Notes: generated from the letters alone by a model not told the origin. A stretch of 64,000 bases of DNA from Phlebiopsis flavidoalba (GCA_035772785.1 JAOCPU010000018.1:124001-188000); one strand, 5' to 3'. Positions 10,335-22,285 are shown, counted from the stretch's first letter. A program made the numbers and translations.

Positions 10335-12763
10335 TCATAGTCTCGCGTTCTTGGGCATCTTTGCAATGGCCTGACGCACGCCGAGATCACCCAAAACATC
10401 CTCTGCTCCTCCAAGCAATGAGTCGAACGTCACCGTACGGTAGTACTAGAAGATTGAATTTAGCTACTATGCATAGGACACCTCTAGAGGGAGGGCTATA
10501 AACTTACGTGCCTCGACGAAAACGACCCATTAAGCCGGTTTTGGTGATGCCCCGACCGCCGAAGATTTGGACGGCATCGCGCGGCAGTATCTTGTGCACA
10601 ACGCGTCGCATACATCTTCAAAAGTCCCAATAGGGGGGGCCAGCAAGTTTCGATGCTTGTTCCTTGATACGATACTGAAGCCGGAGCTGTCAATTTACGG
10701 CGATTGTTAAGAGTGACCAGGTGGCATCGAACTGCTCACGCCACCATAACTTTGTTCATTTAAACTGGTATGTGTGATGTTTTCTGTCAGCCAGGACTGG
10801 ACGCTCTCTGCCCGAGCAATCATCGCGGCTAGCTCTTGCTCCGGATGACGGCCTGGGGTGAGTTAAGAGGCTTTCCGAAGGCCTTCCGTTGGCTTGTCCA
10901 CCTACATAGACTGAGTCAACACGGATTCAAACAGTGTTCATCACGAAGACAACACGTACTTATGATAGGGCATTCCTCGATAATTGGCACACGTTGCGCA
11001 CGAGCTGAGCTGCAGCACTAGCATGACCCATCGTTCGTTCGTGGTTGAAGTTGATTGCTGAGTGTACGATGGAAAGTACGAAAATTTCCTCCGCCCTCGG
11101 GACCCCCAAAGTGTTCTCTACAGGAACCTTTTGACATTGTCGAACTAACGAGGGATAAGACGACGAGCAAAGCGCGGGGCCGAGATATGGAGCACGTACA
11201 GTGAATGTGTAGTGCAGAGTGCCTTGCAGTGCGAAGCTCTCCTGCGCAGAGTAGGAGGTTTTGAGTTGAGGTGACTGACAGTCTCTGTGACCCCATCCGT
11301 CCTTTCAACCAGGGATGACGGTGAATCCATCGTCAGTCTTGCAACCAACAGTGAAGCTGAGACCTGGTTGAGACGGAGTGGCAAACGCTGTCATGGTATG
11401 TAACTCACTAGTCTGAGAAACTGAGGATGATTTATGAGTCTCTGAAGGTAAGGAATGATGATTCAAGGACTTACACTCCGTTCGTTATCCACTTCTTTGT
11501 GCCGTTGATAATCCAATGCTTTCCGTCTTCGGTCTTCTTAGCAGTGGTCTTCAACCCTTGGACGTCGCTTCCGGCGAATGCCTCAGAGATGGCACAAGGG
11601 AGATGAATTTCTTGCCGGACAAGACGTCCTCGGACACGAACGCGTTTACGAAGCTCAGGATTGGCGAAGTTGACTGGACAGGCGGTAGTCCAATGACAGC
11701 TCCAGCATTAAGGCCATCTCCGTAACCTCGAGCATTTAATCGTGAGACTTTCTTGAGTTACAACCAGCTATATCCGATGTCAGAAAAATGTCGACTTGTA
11801 TGTGACCCAACAACCACCCACCTCGTGGAAATAATCGAACTAGGGGTTCATGCATATGAGGCCCACAGTGCAGTTGTTCAAGTCAAATATACGCACCTCT
11901 TCTGGTGCCACCGATCAAAGAAGCGCCGCCATCAGCGTCCTGCCTTTCAAGTGCTTGCCTGGGCCCATACGCATTGCATGAAGTTCCATAGCTCTGTCGC
12001 GGTCTAATGTCAGCCGGACCCCATCGCTGGAAGAGCACTTGGTACGCACAAAGCCATCTTCTCGATGACATCAAGAGACGGACGTTTGCCGTCGTCCTCT
12101 CTTGACCCTGAGCGTCAGGAAAGATGACAGTATCTACGAATTCGCGCATCGCTTTCTGCAAACGTCTGTGGCTCCTGTATCGAGATGAGCTGAGAATCAC
12201 GAAAACAGACTGGCAGTGCTCCTCGCCTCTTTGTAGTACGGGCTGTGGTATCCTTCGGAGAGCCATGTAGGTTCCGCGTATGGGACTTTGCTGAGTTCAC
12301 CGGTCACACGAGACACTATGACGGACTCTGCGCCTTTGATGGTCCCCAACTTGTAGACGGGCGAATTGCGGGGCGCAGGAGAACTTCATGCCGATGCAGG
12401 GCATAAAACTGCTCCGTAGCATCTTGTCCAGCTTTATTGGATGTAGGTCATCAGCAGCAGCTGTGGTGCTCAGAGGACCTGACCACGTACGAATATCCTC
12501 ATCTAATAGCACCAGCAGTTCCGCCCGGATGCATATCCTTAAATCTGGTGAGGTCGTAGACTTTGCCCATCCCTACGATAATCCACTAATTGCAGTATAA
12601 GCCACAGGTATCTCTCAACACGATATGTTCGTACCAAGTCATCCGGTTTATTGTGCTGAAACCCGTGAACCATAAAAATTTCGCCTCGAGCTGACACGGT
12701 ATGTTCGCAACGAACCTGAGCGACCTCCTCAGTGGTGAACTCTTTCAGTTGCTTTGCGGACAT
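10335..12763 (-). CDS. Cytochrome b5-acyl-CoA dehydrogenase fusion, C-terminal ARL
   Basis: A flavoenzyme that introduces the 2,3 double bond in acyl-CoA, with an N-terminal heme domain. The start is [16 protein letters not shown] (ATG at 12763). A cytochrome b5 domain follows: [15 protein letters not shown], containing the HPGG heme ligand, near 12530-12580, then ALHRHEVL with the second histidine near 12370-12400. A linker reads [12 protein letters not shown]. The dehydrogenase domain begins at SPYYKE and [18 protein letters not shown] (12090-12230). It contains [18 protein letters not shown] (11930-11975), and its C-terminal helices include [19 protein letters not shown] (10515-10575), the flavin/dimer-contact GGRG region. 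The end reads [24 protein letters not shown] at 10335. ARL fits the peroxisomal PTS1 pattern. There are many introns and some frame slips. The b5-ACAD fusion is common in fungi; peroxisomal location is inferred from the tripeptide. Confidence 0.9.
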
Positions 12764-13170
12764 GAGTGTAGTATACAAGATGGGGGACAATCACGGAAAG
12801 ATCAGAGAGGAGACAGCGTTTGTCCATTGCGCGCAAGTGCCAGGTGAAGGTTATAAGCAGGGACAGCGTTTATCACATGCACCGGTCGTTTGAGGTCACT
12901 CCATGTGAAACCCGCGCTCACGATTGGACACACCCCCACGTTTGGCCTTCGCTACGTGGTGCTCTCGTTATTTGCTCGTCCGCTCGACGTTTTCGTCCAC
13001 AACGTTCAAGCCACATACGGTTTGCAAAGAAAACAGCGCCTCCAAGTGCAACAACTCATCATCGCCCAACTATCGAGCAAACGTCTTCGCGGATCGTAGT
13101 GTTGATGTCAAAGACATGAATTTGTTCATCATGTGGATGCATGTATATAGGCCCCTCTCAACCACGTTAT
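12764..13170. other. Intergenic region, promoter of the acyl-CoA dehydrogenase gene
   Basis: This separates two genes that run in the same direction on the minus strand. I see no coding signal and no clear TATA element. ATGTATATAG on the plus strand at 13140-13149 is a weak AT-rich element and far from the start. Confidence 0.3.
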
Positions 13171-15650
13171 CTACTCTTCCTCCGGATCCGTGTCTTCGTC
13201 GGCGAATAGGGATGGTCCTGCGACTAGCTTCGTCTCATGTTTGAGCTCCGGCACGACGGGTCTCGGGCAACAGCCGGAGCATCTACAACCGGCGTTGCGA
13301 GGATGCAGTTCTGCTGCGGGAAGAGGGACACGAGTTATATCTGTCGGAGATGCAAGAGGGCGGACCGCTGGGGGCCGTGGTCTTCGAGTCAATGGGGCTT
13401 GGCGGAGTGTACATAGGAGATGGGGACTGAGCGAGTTCTGCTATAATCGCTTGTTCTATAGCGATATAGGCATGTGCCTGTCGTCATCTGCTCTCCGCGA
13501 ATGAGATCGACTCCTGGTCTTCGTTGAAGCTCAAGTTGATCGTCGTACGAGGGATTTTGTGGTCGGTGTCCAACGTCGTCGAACGCGGAACCGCTGAAAT
13601 TGGAGACGGACGATCGAAAGTCCAGCAATGTCTGGGACAGCGGCGACGCGGATACTGTAGACCCAGTTGCAGGACTCATGGCACAGAGTAGCCTGATGAG
13701 ATTCTGTCGACATTGCTAGAGGGACATTAACTTTATGTCTCTGCAGTATCCAACACCACTTCGACTCATGGTTGCAGGAAACGGCTTTCCAGAGAAAGTT
13801 TGCGGGCTCTTCATCATCTGCTTTTAAATTGCCTGGCAGCATAATTCCTAAGCGGCGCTGTATGGTTCGCCAGGGATCTGAGCCTATCAAAAAGGCCTCC
13901 TTGAACGACGTCCACCAAGCGTTCCTGTAAGCCCGTGTCGATCGGATGGGCGGTTGGGCGCTCGAATACAGGAGGGGAGACATACGAAACGGGTTTGTGT
14001 GCGCTAGAACTCTGGCCACCAGGATCAGCATTAGTGAATGAAGCGAAGAGAGACACCAGCACGAGATGGAGACTCACAGATACACCAGAGCGAGAAGACG
14101 AGCAAAGATGAGGGATAGCCGAATTCTGCAGCGACAAACACGCTCGAATGGCATGAAGTTGTTGCCTTCAAGTGGTTCACGGGATAAGTTCGAGGTCGCT
14201 GGCGAAAGGACTAGTTGTCAGAGGTAGTCAACATTCATGAATTGAATTTGGTTCTGCCAGCGCGAAACGGCAAATGGGTCCGCAAGTTGAGAACGCGGCA
14301 CGACTCGCGTCGGTTTTCCGGTCGTGATGAGTTGCTGACAGCGCTTTCAGAGGTGTCTTCGGCATATCCTGAGTCACGGTGCAGGCCTGTGTAAGAATAC
14401 GTCGTCATCTTCATCAAAGGGCATGGGCTCAAAACTCCGAGTTGGATCTGCTAGAGCGTCAGATTAGTCTGGTGGAAAGAGAAACGAATGAGAGCAGACA
14501 GTACTTGTAAAATGTCCAGTATCGATAAAAATGGAATTTTGAGCCTTGAGCGGCCAATGGCGTATTCGGATGATGTTGTGTATGACGGTCGAGCGACAAC
14601 TCTTCTTCTTTACCAAAAGGATTTTGTCTTCGGGACTATTGAGAAACCAGCGCACCTCCAGTACAGTATAAACAACGTTAAGGTCGATTAACGATGTACT
14701 TTGCTGGGAGAGCATCGCTTCAGCGCAGAACATGCGTCGCGCATAGAGTTCTCGGGTCGGAGTGTCCCAACATTATGCAACCCAGCAAACTCGGGGAATT
14801 CCAGCAAACGATTGATTTCGGCCCTCATCATTAGAGACTGTAAAAATACGTTAAAGGACGAGCACACTCGGCAGAGCATCGAGTCTTACGTTCAGATAGA
14901 TCAAGTTCGTTGAGAATGCGTGAAGACCGGCTGATTTGTCGGCTGGAAGCCGAGCTCGATCCATCTGCTGGCCTACGCAGCGTGGAAGGGGTGGCAGGCT
15001 GGGTATATGCCGATGCTATGACCGTTTTTCCGTATTCACCATCCTTGTACGATGTTTCTGAGTCTCGACGAACATGTGCGAAAGGTATGCTAGCAACGAC
15101 AGATTCTTCTGGTCGGGGCCGAAGCTGCGTGCGGTGGGGGAAGAGGCCTGCTCAAGCCCTTCGCAAGTACGGATAAACGCTGCTTCCCGAAATGATTTCT
15201 CTGTAGCCTTCCATCCGTATCTCTGACACGCTTTTTTGCAGTATTCCTAAGGCCAGCGATATAGCCTAAATGCAGCACGCGTCGGCAAGTAGGAGACGGC
15301 ACCTTCGACCGCCCATGTAATTCAGCACCGGCCATCCTGGAAACATTGAGTCAGAATAATACACAGACTACATCCACTAACTCAGTTACTGTTCGTGGGA
15401 GCTGCAAATTGCTCTGACAGCGTTTGAGAGAGTATTGTGAGTATCGATGTCGCGGTGGTGGGTGACGCGGAGGAAGAAGAATGTATGAAGGCCCTTATTC
15501 GGACAAAAATAACGACCCTCGCAAACGCAACTCGAACTGGGACTCGGGCACATACCAAATACGTATTAGACGCTGATCCCACGCGATCCACGTAGAATCG
15601 TTCCGAAAACTCGCCTTCGGCTTTGTATTTACGCCACTGGAGCGGCATTG
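13171..15650 (-). CDS. Hypothetical protein(s), disordered, acidic C-terminus
   Basis: Not recognised; the span may hold more than one gene. The likely start is MPLQWRKYKAEGEFSERFYV near 15648. Coding-like pieces follow on the minus strand: SSSSASPTTATSILTILSQT (15400-15480), KKRVRDTDGWKATEKSFREA (15180-15230), LLAYLSHMFVETQKHR (15050-15100), INRLLEFPEFAGLHNVGT (14770-14835), VRWFLNSPEDKILL (14620-14660), EPMPFDEDDDVFL (14385-14425) and AWWTSFKEAFLIGSDPWRT (13860-13920). The end reads SLFADEDTDPEEE with a stop at 13171. Several gaps fit short GT-AG introns. Low complexity, Ser richness and acidic patches suggest a largely disordered, possibly nuclear or scaffold protein. No domain could be named. 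The frame changes often enough that the protein cannot be read reliably from this sequence alone. Confidence 0.4.
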
Positions 15651-18485
15651 CGTGTTCATATATACCGTACCACCACAATAAAAATAGGATATCATTACGC
15701 TATCCTTTCTCATGTATATGTCTTTCCATGTCTTTCCTTGTCTATCTCACTGTATTAATCTATGCCGAACCGGGATTCGTCACCCATGTGGGAAACTCGC
15801 TTTCGCTGACCCCAGACTCCGTCGTATTCGTGCTCACAGAGTGGATGGCTCTTGCAGCCCACATCACCAATCTCAGCGAAGCAAGCGCACAGTGGTGTGA
15901 TGGTGAGTAACAGAAATTTAATCTCAGCCTAGGTTATTCTAACCAAATTGATTTTATTCTGTTTGGGCTTGAAACCAAATTAGAGTGAGGCTAGACATAT
16001 AGTAATTAAGTTTTGAAGCTTCATAAAACCACTCCAACCAAATTTCCCAGTGAAAACAAGATGGCAAGAGGGCAAAATCAATCGCGAGTGGGTGCGAGTG
16101 TTGAGTTTAGAATCACGTAGATACACGTGGCACGAACCACGCGATGGTGATCGATGCAAGTGCGAGTTCATGATTTGATCGCGCACCAACCCAAGAACGA
16201 GTTCAAATCCCGGCCAAGCACGCGCGTCGCAAGAGATACCGGTACTGATTGCGAAAACAACGCACACTGGTGAAGCGCCGCCTCTGGCGGCAGCAACCTT
16301 GCTTGTCTACTTAGCTAGTTGAAACTTGACAGCGGGCAGTAAACCAGAATTTTTTCTGAGTTGACCTATACTTATACTACACATAATGTCTAGCCCCTGG
16401 CACCACATGTACATTAATCCATATCGTTATTTCACGATGCACACGTCCAAGTTCTCCTGCACCTACTGGCAGGATACATTTGTTTCGGCAAAGTTAATCC
16501 GATCTGCATAAGGACCTGTATCAATAACACATGCGGTGCACACCCTCTCCACATTGCCCTTCCATGGTAGGGTTTCACAGAGACCGTCTATTTCGATGGC
16601 ATCTACACCTGTAAGAACGCAGCTGGCGAGAGCGTCGTTGATTGTCTGGGTGTTGCCACGAGTCTATGGGCTACCCTACGTGTGAATGCGAGGACCCTGG
16701 TGATTATGTGCTCAATTGGGCCCAAGCGGTTGAGTCGAGCAGACAAGCAGGGTCGAGAAGCGACCTGCTGCTCTACCATTACGTGTTTGCTGTACTCGGT
16801 AGGTGCAATATGTCGCCGTTCTAGAAGAAGCCAGAAAATAGTGATCACATACACTTGAGTCAGCGTCCTTGAGCGCACCGGGGACCGTGGCCATGGGGAT
16901 GGTGCACTTTTGGCCTGCTGCGGGTACACGGCAGCGAGCTCTGGATGCATTCGCGTGTTTCATCTTGAGCCTTAAACGATGGCGCCGGCGCGCGAGGAAA
17001 GCCTTTGGGTCATCTCGTGCCAATAAAGTATAGGCGTCGGTGGGCTTTTCTCTCGCACGGCCGCAGGGCTTCTTCGGCAGGCCTTCGAGTTCTATCACAT
17101 TGAGGCGCGCACGGTCCGCACGGGAACACGTACACAATACGGTACTTGCGGTGCTTATTTGGCAAGCCGTCGAATATTTGGTGAGACGTGCCGGCCGCGG
17201 CATATCGCCACGGTCGAGGTGGCGTGACGGCTGTGAGTCTTGAGCGCGAGACGAAACACAAAGGGTACAGTGAGAGCTTCTTGGTCAAGCGAATGGGGTT
17301 TATACATAAGTACTCACTATGGGGGATTGGTGGCCATTGCGCGACGACTTTGATGGGTCACGCCCAGGGGTTTTTACTCGTGCGCTCGCCGCTGGTTGCT
17401 GAATGATCTCGTGCACACCCGTCGCGTAGAGGTCAGGCAGCCCCAGAAGTCAGACATGATTGAATCAAGCGGAAGTCCCGATACTGACACTAGTCTGTGG
17501 GCTCGCTCGGGTTGTAATGCATGTGATGTGCAAGCCTCGGCGAGTCGCACCTCAGCACGGTCGGCTAGGTATGTCGAGTCCGAATCGAGGCTCCATCTAT
17601 TCGTCTTAATGATTTCGGCTTCGGTATGCCAATATACAGATGTCACTGTGTTGTGTACAAGTGGTTCAAAACAAGCAAAGGAGGGGCACGTCGCCGTGGA
17701 AAGGTGCTGGTAAACGATTGGCGTGAGCAAGAGGCACGACCTGGCCTAATCTAGGCGCGTCGCGTCGCACTGTGAACGTCACTTGTGAACAGGTGTGTCA
17801 CATTGCGTCACCGTTGCCCAGTCAAGCAACAAATCTTACGTGTCAGAAAAGCCGTCAGTACCGCTTTATTTGTAAATGAAGTGCTTTTTGCTTCATGCTA
17901 ACAAAACGATGTTCTTCTATTGAGGGGGATTGGGGAGCCATTGGGAGGACTGGGTCCTAGAGCGTAGTGTGTGACGTGACTTGTGTGGTGATGCATTTAC
18001 GGCAAAGTCCGGTGTGAGTTGGGAGGTTGAATTTCCAATAATTGTGCCCCCGAGAGACCTTGACAAGCAAGGTAATCCGGCATAACAACCTTTTTGTCCG
18101 GTATCGTCCCTCAAAGAATGTGTAGTAGTCGCTTACGGTCCCATCATTGATCAGACAGATCGTGAATCTAGAGATTGCCCTGCATCTGCCAGTGTTCCTT
18201 GCAAACCACCCTCATGTCTAACGCATAACGTTGATTTGGTTCCCCCTCGGAGTCTAGGCTGCTCCAGTAACCGCTCTCTTGAGCTTGTGTGCCTGCGCGC
18301 ACTTCTGCAATGTGCATACCACTCACTACATGGGCTCGATCGACGAATCCATAACTGCATCCATGCATATCTCGAAAATGCCAGTCATAGCCCTCGGGAT
18401 ACGCACGTCACTGACTACAGCTCCGGTGTGGCTGGCATGCAGTAGCGGCTTATTTGGTGGCAGTCTGGATTGAAATGCCAACCCA
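15651..18485. other. Gene-poor stretch without a confident gene
   Basis: I find no assignable gene. Open frames of 60-160 residues occur on both strands, the longest on the minus strand at 16712-17203, with a piece reading RAREKPTDAYTLLARDDPKA. It matches no family I can name. A minus-strand stretch near 18170-18360 reads ESGYWSSLDSEGEPNQRY and could be a coding remnant. The base composition is less GC-rich than in the flanking genes. This could be intergenic DNA or decayed genes. Confidence 0.4.
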
Positions 18486-18495
18486 CCGCCGGTCG

Positions 18496-18503
18496 CATAT
18501 AAA
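18496..18503 (+). promoter_or_regulatory. TATA box, PAM2-like gene copy 1
   Basis: CATATAAA lies about 105 bases before the ATG at 18606. The same element and spacing recur before copy 2 (20991-20998), with a conserved C-rich leader (CACAACCCTACTCTAAAG) in between. The conservation in both copies supports a core promoter. Confidence 0.6.
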
Positions 18504-18605
18504 CCAACCGCCCCCTCGTCAACCTCAGCACGCTCCTTCACCTCCAACCCCCCACAACCCTACTCTAAAGTCTTCTAATACTCGTCTTCTACTACACTAC
18601 ACACC

Positions 18606-19412
18606 ATGATCTCTACTGCCTTCGTGGGACTGTGTCTCACTTCGTTCCCTAAAGTCCTGTGCATCTCTCGTCGTCCTCTTCGTCCGGACGTCCCCCTTGC
18701 TGCGTACTTCCCTGCTTGGGTTGACTCTGCCTATGGTCCGGTCAGCTTTTGTCTTGACGAGGTACGTTGTCATATGATATCCTACCCAAGTCCCTTGATC
18801 GTTGACGTTCGACGCCGCAGCCACCCAAGGTAGTCGAGGTCGCGGAGGCTGTTTCAACCTGGTTTGCGTCTCCAGAGAGCCCCCATCGTCGAGGGTCCTG
18901 TTACTTCCGCGGAGCATCGCGCCTCCTTCCGCTGTGGACGCGACGCTGAGGGGTCGGACTGCTTGTCTTCTAACGCTGGTGAGCATTGCATGTCTTCGTT
19001 CAACAAACCTTTGGGTTGACAGTCCCCCAGCAGATGAACTTCTCTCAGCCCGCCCCGGGTCTGAAGGTCTCAAGTGTCTCCCAAGAAGGTCCAAACACCT
19101 TCGCTGTGTCTGAGGACGCAATCGTCTCATCTGGCTCTGATGACAAAAGTGTCGCGCTCGAGACGCCAAGGCCACGGTTCTTCGTCCTGAGGCCCCTGAA
19201 TTCCGTCCGCCAGTCTGCGTTCCGGAAGTCGTAGTCCCTGTCACTTCTGGTCTTCGTCCGGGAGCGGCCTGCGTTCGTGTTTTTCGCCCCAAGACGACTG
19301 GTCTCTCCGCTCCTCTCAACAAGAACGCTGTGGAGTTTAAGCCTCGCCGCGCCTCGGCTCTTTCGTGCGGTCCCTCGGATGCCTCCTCCTCCAGTGATGC
19401 TATCTCGGATTG
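18606..19412 (+). CDS. Hypothetical protein with C-terminal PAM2-like motif, copy 1
   Basis: No family recognised. It starts MISTAFVGLCLTSFPKVL in a good context (ACACCATGA). After DSAYGPVSFCLDE an intron (GTACGT to GCAG, 18760-18818) leads to PPKVVEVAEAVSTWFAS. A C run that is one base too long shifts the frame, then SAEHRASFRCGRDAEGSD and CLSSNAG follow. A second intron leads to QMNFSQPAPGLKVSSVSQEG and SEDAIVSSGSDDKSVALE. The end reads FRPKTTGLSAPLNKNAVEF then KPRRASAL and SSSSDAISD with a TGA at 19410-19412. LNKNAVEFKP (19315-19344) fits the PAM2 consensus LNxxAxEFxP, which binds the MLLE domain of poly(A)-binding protein. About 240 residues, Ser-rich and probably disordered. A role in mRNA binding, localisation or turnover is inference. 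Confidence 0.6.
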
Positions 19413-20372
19413 ACTTTCGTCACCCGTCACAGCAATCGCGGCGTCCCGCCTTTAACAAGGACGAGCGCCTTGTCTTCCCCTCCCGCGGACCCCATGACAC
19501 GCGCTGTTGTGTAAACAACAAGGACGTTTCCTTACGCGTCCGCTGCTACGGAAGTATCTATACTGGTCGCTCTGAATGCCCAAGCCAACCCCTGGTTTAC
19601 TCGGGTCCTTAGAAACTCGCACTGGACTCTCCGTCACTCTTTCTCACAAACCAACTGCATCGCGCAACTACCCCTGCTTTCATCGTGGCGGCTTCCTCAA
19701 GCACGCGCCACCACTTCACTTCTTTGGCACCACTACATTGCGCCCTTCTGTCATGGCTACACCCAGCTCCATCGCCACAGTGCTCGATGGGCCACCCCGG
19801 CCTCGCTACACACACCCCGCCCTCAGCGCCAGCATCACTAATCAGTACAAGTACGTGGAACGACAACATTGATCTCCCCCAGATCTGGACTGCCTTGACA
19901 ACAAACACACATGAATATGACTCTCAAATCCTTCGGAGTAACTAGTTCATGTGAAATCTGGAAATGAATCGCCGCACTGCGTAATTCCCCTTTGTAAAAG
20001 CAAAAGCCATCCCTGTCACCCAATGTTCAAACTGTTTGCACAATCTGTTTTGAGATACTGCGCGCAAACGGGGCTAGCTTTGCTCCCGGCTTTGACATGA
20101 GAGGAAGAGAATTGAGAGAGCATCGTATCAAAAGACGAGATCCCTTACCCTGCAACTGCTTAACCACGACCCCCTCTTCCTGTCAGTATTCAGTGACGAC
20201 AAACTACGGCTCAGCGCCTGAAAAAAAGACAGAGATAGGACCTCCATTCCTGCAGGACCGTATACATACAGAAAAATATGGTAGAAGCTCACCGTATGCC
20301 GACGCGGTATAGTCTTTGTGCTGTATACACGCCTTCGAACCCGCCGACGCCGCATATAGCTCTACCCAGCCA

Positions 20373-20829
20373 CTAGCGAGGGATACCCCCGCGCGGCTTA
20401 AGTACGGCGCCTGAGGCCTGTCCCTGAGGACGCTGGGACGTCAAAGTACCCCTTACCACCCAGACGTTGGAGAAATTTTGGCACCGGGGCCGCGAGCGCG
20501 TCGGGCTGGACGGCAAATGTAGGAATGAGCCGTCAACGTGTTCGGAGACAGAATGGTTGTCGTGCACGCGCGGTGAGCTTGCTCTTGATATTCGGCACGG
20601 CGGGCGTAGGAAAGGGTGTGCGAGGCGCTTCTGGTGCGGCGTGGGACGCGGTCGGCGCACTCTCATTCTCCTTGATGTCCGATTCACACTCCGAGGACAC
20701 AGGGTCTTCGGCTGACGAAGCGGGCATCAAAAGACTGATGCTTATCTGCCGGAGTTCAATGGTTTCGATGTCCGATTGGTTCAATCCGTCCCCGCGCCTG
20801 CAATGTGCATCCACACTACGCATCCACAC
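20373..20829 (-). CDS. Possible hypothetical protein fragment
   Basis: A minus-strand open frame reads DIETIELRQISISLLMPASS, then SSECESDIKENESAPTASHA and RTPFPTPAVPNIKSKLTA. The Ser/Pro/Glu-rich, non-repetitive residue use looks more protein-like than the other frames here. It continues in a second frame towards 20373. No start, partner exon or domain could be confirmed. It sits between the two duplicated PAM2-like genes and points the opposite way. It may be a small disordered protein, or chance. Confidence 0.25.
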
Positions 20830-20835
20830 TACGTG
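20805..20835. repeat. Short tandem repeat, CGCATCCACACTA x2
   Basis: Two adjacent copies of a 13-base unit (ACGCATCCACACTACGCATCC visible). Too short to classify. Confidence 0.6.
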
Positions 20836-20984
20836 GTAGGTTCACGGCATCGCGCAACTGCACCAGACTCATGCAAGAAGAACATCAGCAACAACTTTCA
20901 CAATTCGCATGCTACCGAACCCAGGCGGTTTTGCTGCTGACGTGGGACGTTTGGTAGCGTCTGGACCCTTGAAATGCTAGCCTC

Positions 20985-22285
20985 TCGTTGCTATAAACCG
21001 ACCGTTCCCCTGGTCAAACCCCAAACACGCTCCTTCACCTCCAACCGCCCCCCACAACCCTACTCTAAAGTCTTCTAATATTCGTCTGCTACACACATCA
21101 TGATCTCTACTGCCTTCGTGGGACTGTGTCCCCTCACTTCTTTTCCCTAAAGTCTTGGGTATCTCTCGTCGTCCTCTTCGTCCGGACGTCCCCCTTGCTG
21201 CGTATACTTCCCTGCCTTTGGGTCGACTCTGCCTATGGTCCGCGTGCAGCTTTTGTCCCTTGACGAGTAGGTACGTTGTCATATGGATGCTCTGTCCATG
21301 TCCATGGTCGTTGACGTTCTGCGTCGCAGCCGTCCAAGGCAGTCGACGGCCCCCGTCGCGGAGGTTGTTCAACCTGGCTGCGTCTCAAAGGGCCCCACCA
21401 TCAAGACTCCTGCTATTCCCACGGGCTCTAGCGTTTCTTCTGCTGTGGACGAACGCCCACGGCCGAGGAGTCGGACGGCTTGTCTTCTAACGCTGGTGAG
21501 CACTGGACGTCTCGTGTTCGTGAACCCCTGGCTGACGGTTCCCAGCGGACGACCCCCTTTCCTACTACTCTCCGGGGGCCGAAGCTCCTAAGTGTTCCAC
21601 CCGGAAGATCCTCAACAATTTCTCTCTGCCTGTGTCTGAGGATGCAACCCCCTCCGCTGGTCCTAGTGGGAAAGCGTCGCTCTCAAGATCACGATCTCTC
21701 AGCCTTCGTCCTGAGGCTCCCGAGTTCCGTCTCCCGGTGCGCGCTGCGTGCCGTGCCGTCCCCGTCCGAGGCTGCCCCTGTCACTTCTAGGTCTGCGTGA
21801 GGCACACTTCCTGAGGCGCCTGCGTTCGTTCTTCGCCCCAAGGGCACTGGTCTCTCCGCTCCTCTCAACAAGAAACGCCGTGGAATTCAAAGCCTCGCCA
21901 ACCGCCTCGGCTCCTTCGTGCGGTCCCTTGGATGATTCTTGGGTTGACCCTCAGCGTGTTGCCCTTGGAGCATCCCGCCTTAACAAGGAGCGAGCCCGTC
22001 TTCCTCCTCCCGCGGGCCACGACGCGCCCTTGTCGCCTCGTGAACAGCAACGTGCCTTACGCGTAGATGCTGCGGAACTATATCTACACTGGTCGCTCTG
22101 GATGTACATATTTACAGCCGACCCCCGGTTTACTCGTCTTGGTTACTCGCACTGCGAATCTCGTCACTATGTTTTCACACGAATATCCAAATCGCCTTAC
22201 GACATGCTTCATCGTCATCGCCACAGTGCTCGATGGCCACCCCGGCTCCTCGCACACCCAAAACTTGATCACCCACACTAGCATA
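20985..22285 (+). repeat. Direct segmental duplication, copy 2
   Basis: Second copy of the unit at 18486-19850. It begins just before the TATA element (CTATAAACCG) and can be followed to the 3' block GCCACAGTGCTCGATGGCC near 22220-22240. It ends about 200 bases before the inverted urease fragment. Confidence 0.85.
21100..21955 (+). CDS. Hypothetical protein with PAM2-like motif, copy 2
   Basis: Paralogue of the gene at 18606. It has the same start (MISTAFVGLC), TATA-to-ATG spacing and first exon, the same intron position (GTACGTTGTCATATGGATGC onward), and the equivalent of the second intron after CLLSNAG-like sequence near 21490. The matching C-terminal region reads LRPKGTGLSAPLNKK (21836-21872). 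There the frame is lost by two extra A's in short A runs. Allowing for those, the nucleotides still match the PAM2-like LNKNAVEFKP of copy 1 (21864-21893). Because frame loss at homopolymers is seen in essential genes throughout the window, I do not call this a pseudogene, although it could be one. No function is known. Confidence 0.55.

Larger units (their letters stand above)
18486..19850 (+). repeat. Direct segmental duplication, copy 1
   Basis: This is the first of two direct copies; the second is at about 20985-22285, and the two ATGs are 2494 bases apart. Shared blocks include the promoter and leader, ATGATCTCTACTGCCTTCG, the stretch from GTCGTCCTCTTCGTCCGGACG onward, the PAM2-like region, and a 3' block, GCCACAGTGCTCGATGG. 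The copies differ by substitutions and many one- or two-base indels, so this is not a recent perfect duplication. Confidence 0.85.
19851..20985. other. Spacer between the duplicated genes
   Basis: Unique sequence between the two copies. It contains a possible minus-strand coding segment (20373-20829, listed separately) and a 13-base direct repeat at 20805-20835. The rest shows no gene. Confidence 0.4.

Noticed and set aside
16195..16215. tRNA B-box-like GAGTTCAAATCC
   Set aside because: No A box, no pairing T stem and no acceptor stem around it.
16712..17203. Possible HMG-box or mating-type protein on the minus strand
   Set aside because: KPTDAYTLLARDD slightly recalls an HMG-box start, but the following conserved Trp and Lys positions are missing.
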